A stretch of DNA of 64,000 nt, from assembly GCF_000011345.1 (NCBI RefSeq), contig NC_004113.1, forward strand, positions 248,001 through 312,000. Direction: 5' to 3'. Positions 63,599-64,000 of this stretch are shown here, in pieces. Made by a program: the position numbers and the translations under genes. This stretch comes from Thermosynechococcus vestitus BP-1. GTDB lineage: Bacteria > Cyanobacteriota > Cyanobacteriia > Thermosynechococcales > Thermosynechococcaceae. Each line of letters opens with the position of its first letter. The first letter of the stretch is position 1. The notes below the pieces were generated by a model. The model was not told where the DNA came from, made no database searches, and saw nothing but the letters and a program-made list of their open reading frames with translations.

Positions 63599-64000
63599 AT
63601 GACTCCAGAGGCGAGCTACTGGCTGACTCAAGCCCCCGCCGCCACACCTCAAGGGTGGGTAAATCATTTCAAAGATGGAAAAAGACTTTTTGGTGTGCCC
63701 CTGCTCCATATTCCGACTCACGGCCTTGGAACAAGCGCACAAGGAGCCGGTATGCTTCGAAGAGTGTAGCACGACTTCTGGGAATATAATGATGCAGGAC
63801 CTGACACCTTTTGGGAACTTCCCGATAGCCTCCAGAAATTCAAGAAAAAATTTCGAAATCAACTGCGTAAATTCTATCAAGCCCTAAATGGGCTGAGTAA
63901 CTGCAACATTGACCCCAATCAACCTAAACTACGGAGCATTGGCACTGTAACCCGTAACCAATGGAAGGAAATAGTTGACCAAAACTGCCGTATCGTTGTG
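63599..64000 (+). pseudogene. unknown gene broken by an in-frame TAG, runs off the window
   Basis: From ATG 63599 one frame codes 56 residues (TPEASYWLTQAPAATPQGWVN..., HIPTHGLGTSAQGAGMLRRV), hits TAG at 63767-63769, and then stays open to the window end (HDFWEYNDAGPDTFWELPDSLQKF..., NQWKEIVDQNCRIVV). Both halves look like natural protein, and the second part has no ATG, GTG or TTG before the last codon, so it is best read as one gene inactivated by an amber codon. I recognise no family. Confidence 0.45.

Noticed and set aside
1-64000. Frequent GCGATCGC octamers considered as a novel repeat
   Set aside because: These are HIP1 sites, a known feature of many cyanobacterial genomes, and are spread through genes rather than clustered.

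Overview
The window is chromosomal DNA from a thermophilic unicellular cyanobacterium, most likely Thermosynechococcus (T. elongatus/vestitus group). The evidence is a cyanobacterial gene set (chlH, ccmP, vipp1, PSRP-3, cyanobacterial gshA, clpC, a PetL-like peptide), very frequent HIP1-type GCGATCGC octamers, a heme-PAS protein matching what I recall of T. elongatus Tll0287, and a TeI4-family group II intron. Genes are densely packed, often overlap by 4 nt, and frequently use GTG or TTG starts. The species call is from memory of families; no search was run.

Layout. 1-9 kb: end of a group 2 sigma factor, cobO, phzF-like, ndk, TerC-like, a periplasmic TPR protein divergent from an ECF-type ABC ATPase, then chlH (Mg-chelatase). 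9-11 kb: a solo IS200/IS605-type tnpB element with an intact nuclease and a recognisable right end. 10.8-13.6 kb: sulfate uptake (sbpA-cysT-cysW). 13.6-20 kb: hom, an APH/kinase fusion, panB, a DnaJ-like gene, hisC and a pentapeptide protein. 20-23 kb: vipp1, an EcfT-like gene and a chorismate-aminating enzyme, probably one operon. 23-25.5 kb: a sulfide:quinone oxidoreductase with a c-heme PAS sensor and a DUF3122 protein. 25.6-31 kb: ssb, GH38 mannosidase, a Tat-like exported protein and a degenerate alpha/beta hydrolase. 31-34.5 kb: the secE-nusG-rplK-rplA-[L10 leader]-rplJ-rplL cluster. 34.5-45 kb: rnhA, HAD, PSRP-3, a PetL-like 30-aa peptide, an isocitrate dehydrogenase-like enzyme, ktrB, tRNA-Pro, lepA, a transglutaminase-like protein and clpC.

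45.4-48.6 kb is a group II intron twintron: an ORF-less intron is nested inside codon 5 of the reverse transcriptase ORF of a second intron. 48.7-57 kb: HAD, ccmP (carboxysome shell), a UvrD-like helicase, DUF4278, GT2, DUF3110, exbB, and an ECF sigma / membrane anti-sigma-like / Spy-like periplasmic protein trio that resembles a Cnr-type envelope or metal sensing unit. 57.2-60.4 kb is a compositionally different two-gene island (dynamin-like GTPase plus a small unknown protein). 60.6-63.6 kb: lpxB and gshA (operon) and a YbjN-like protein. A gene broken by an in-frame stop runs off the right edge.

The most notable points are the nested intron that splits its host's maturase start, the TnpB element with a readable guide position, the dynamin island, the Cnr-like sigma trio, the divergent pair sharing a palindromic ribosome binding site, and a hydrolase that has lost two of three catalytic residues. 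I see no CRISPR array, prophage or rRNA.
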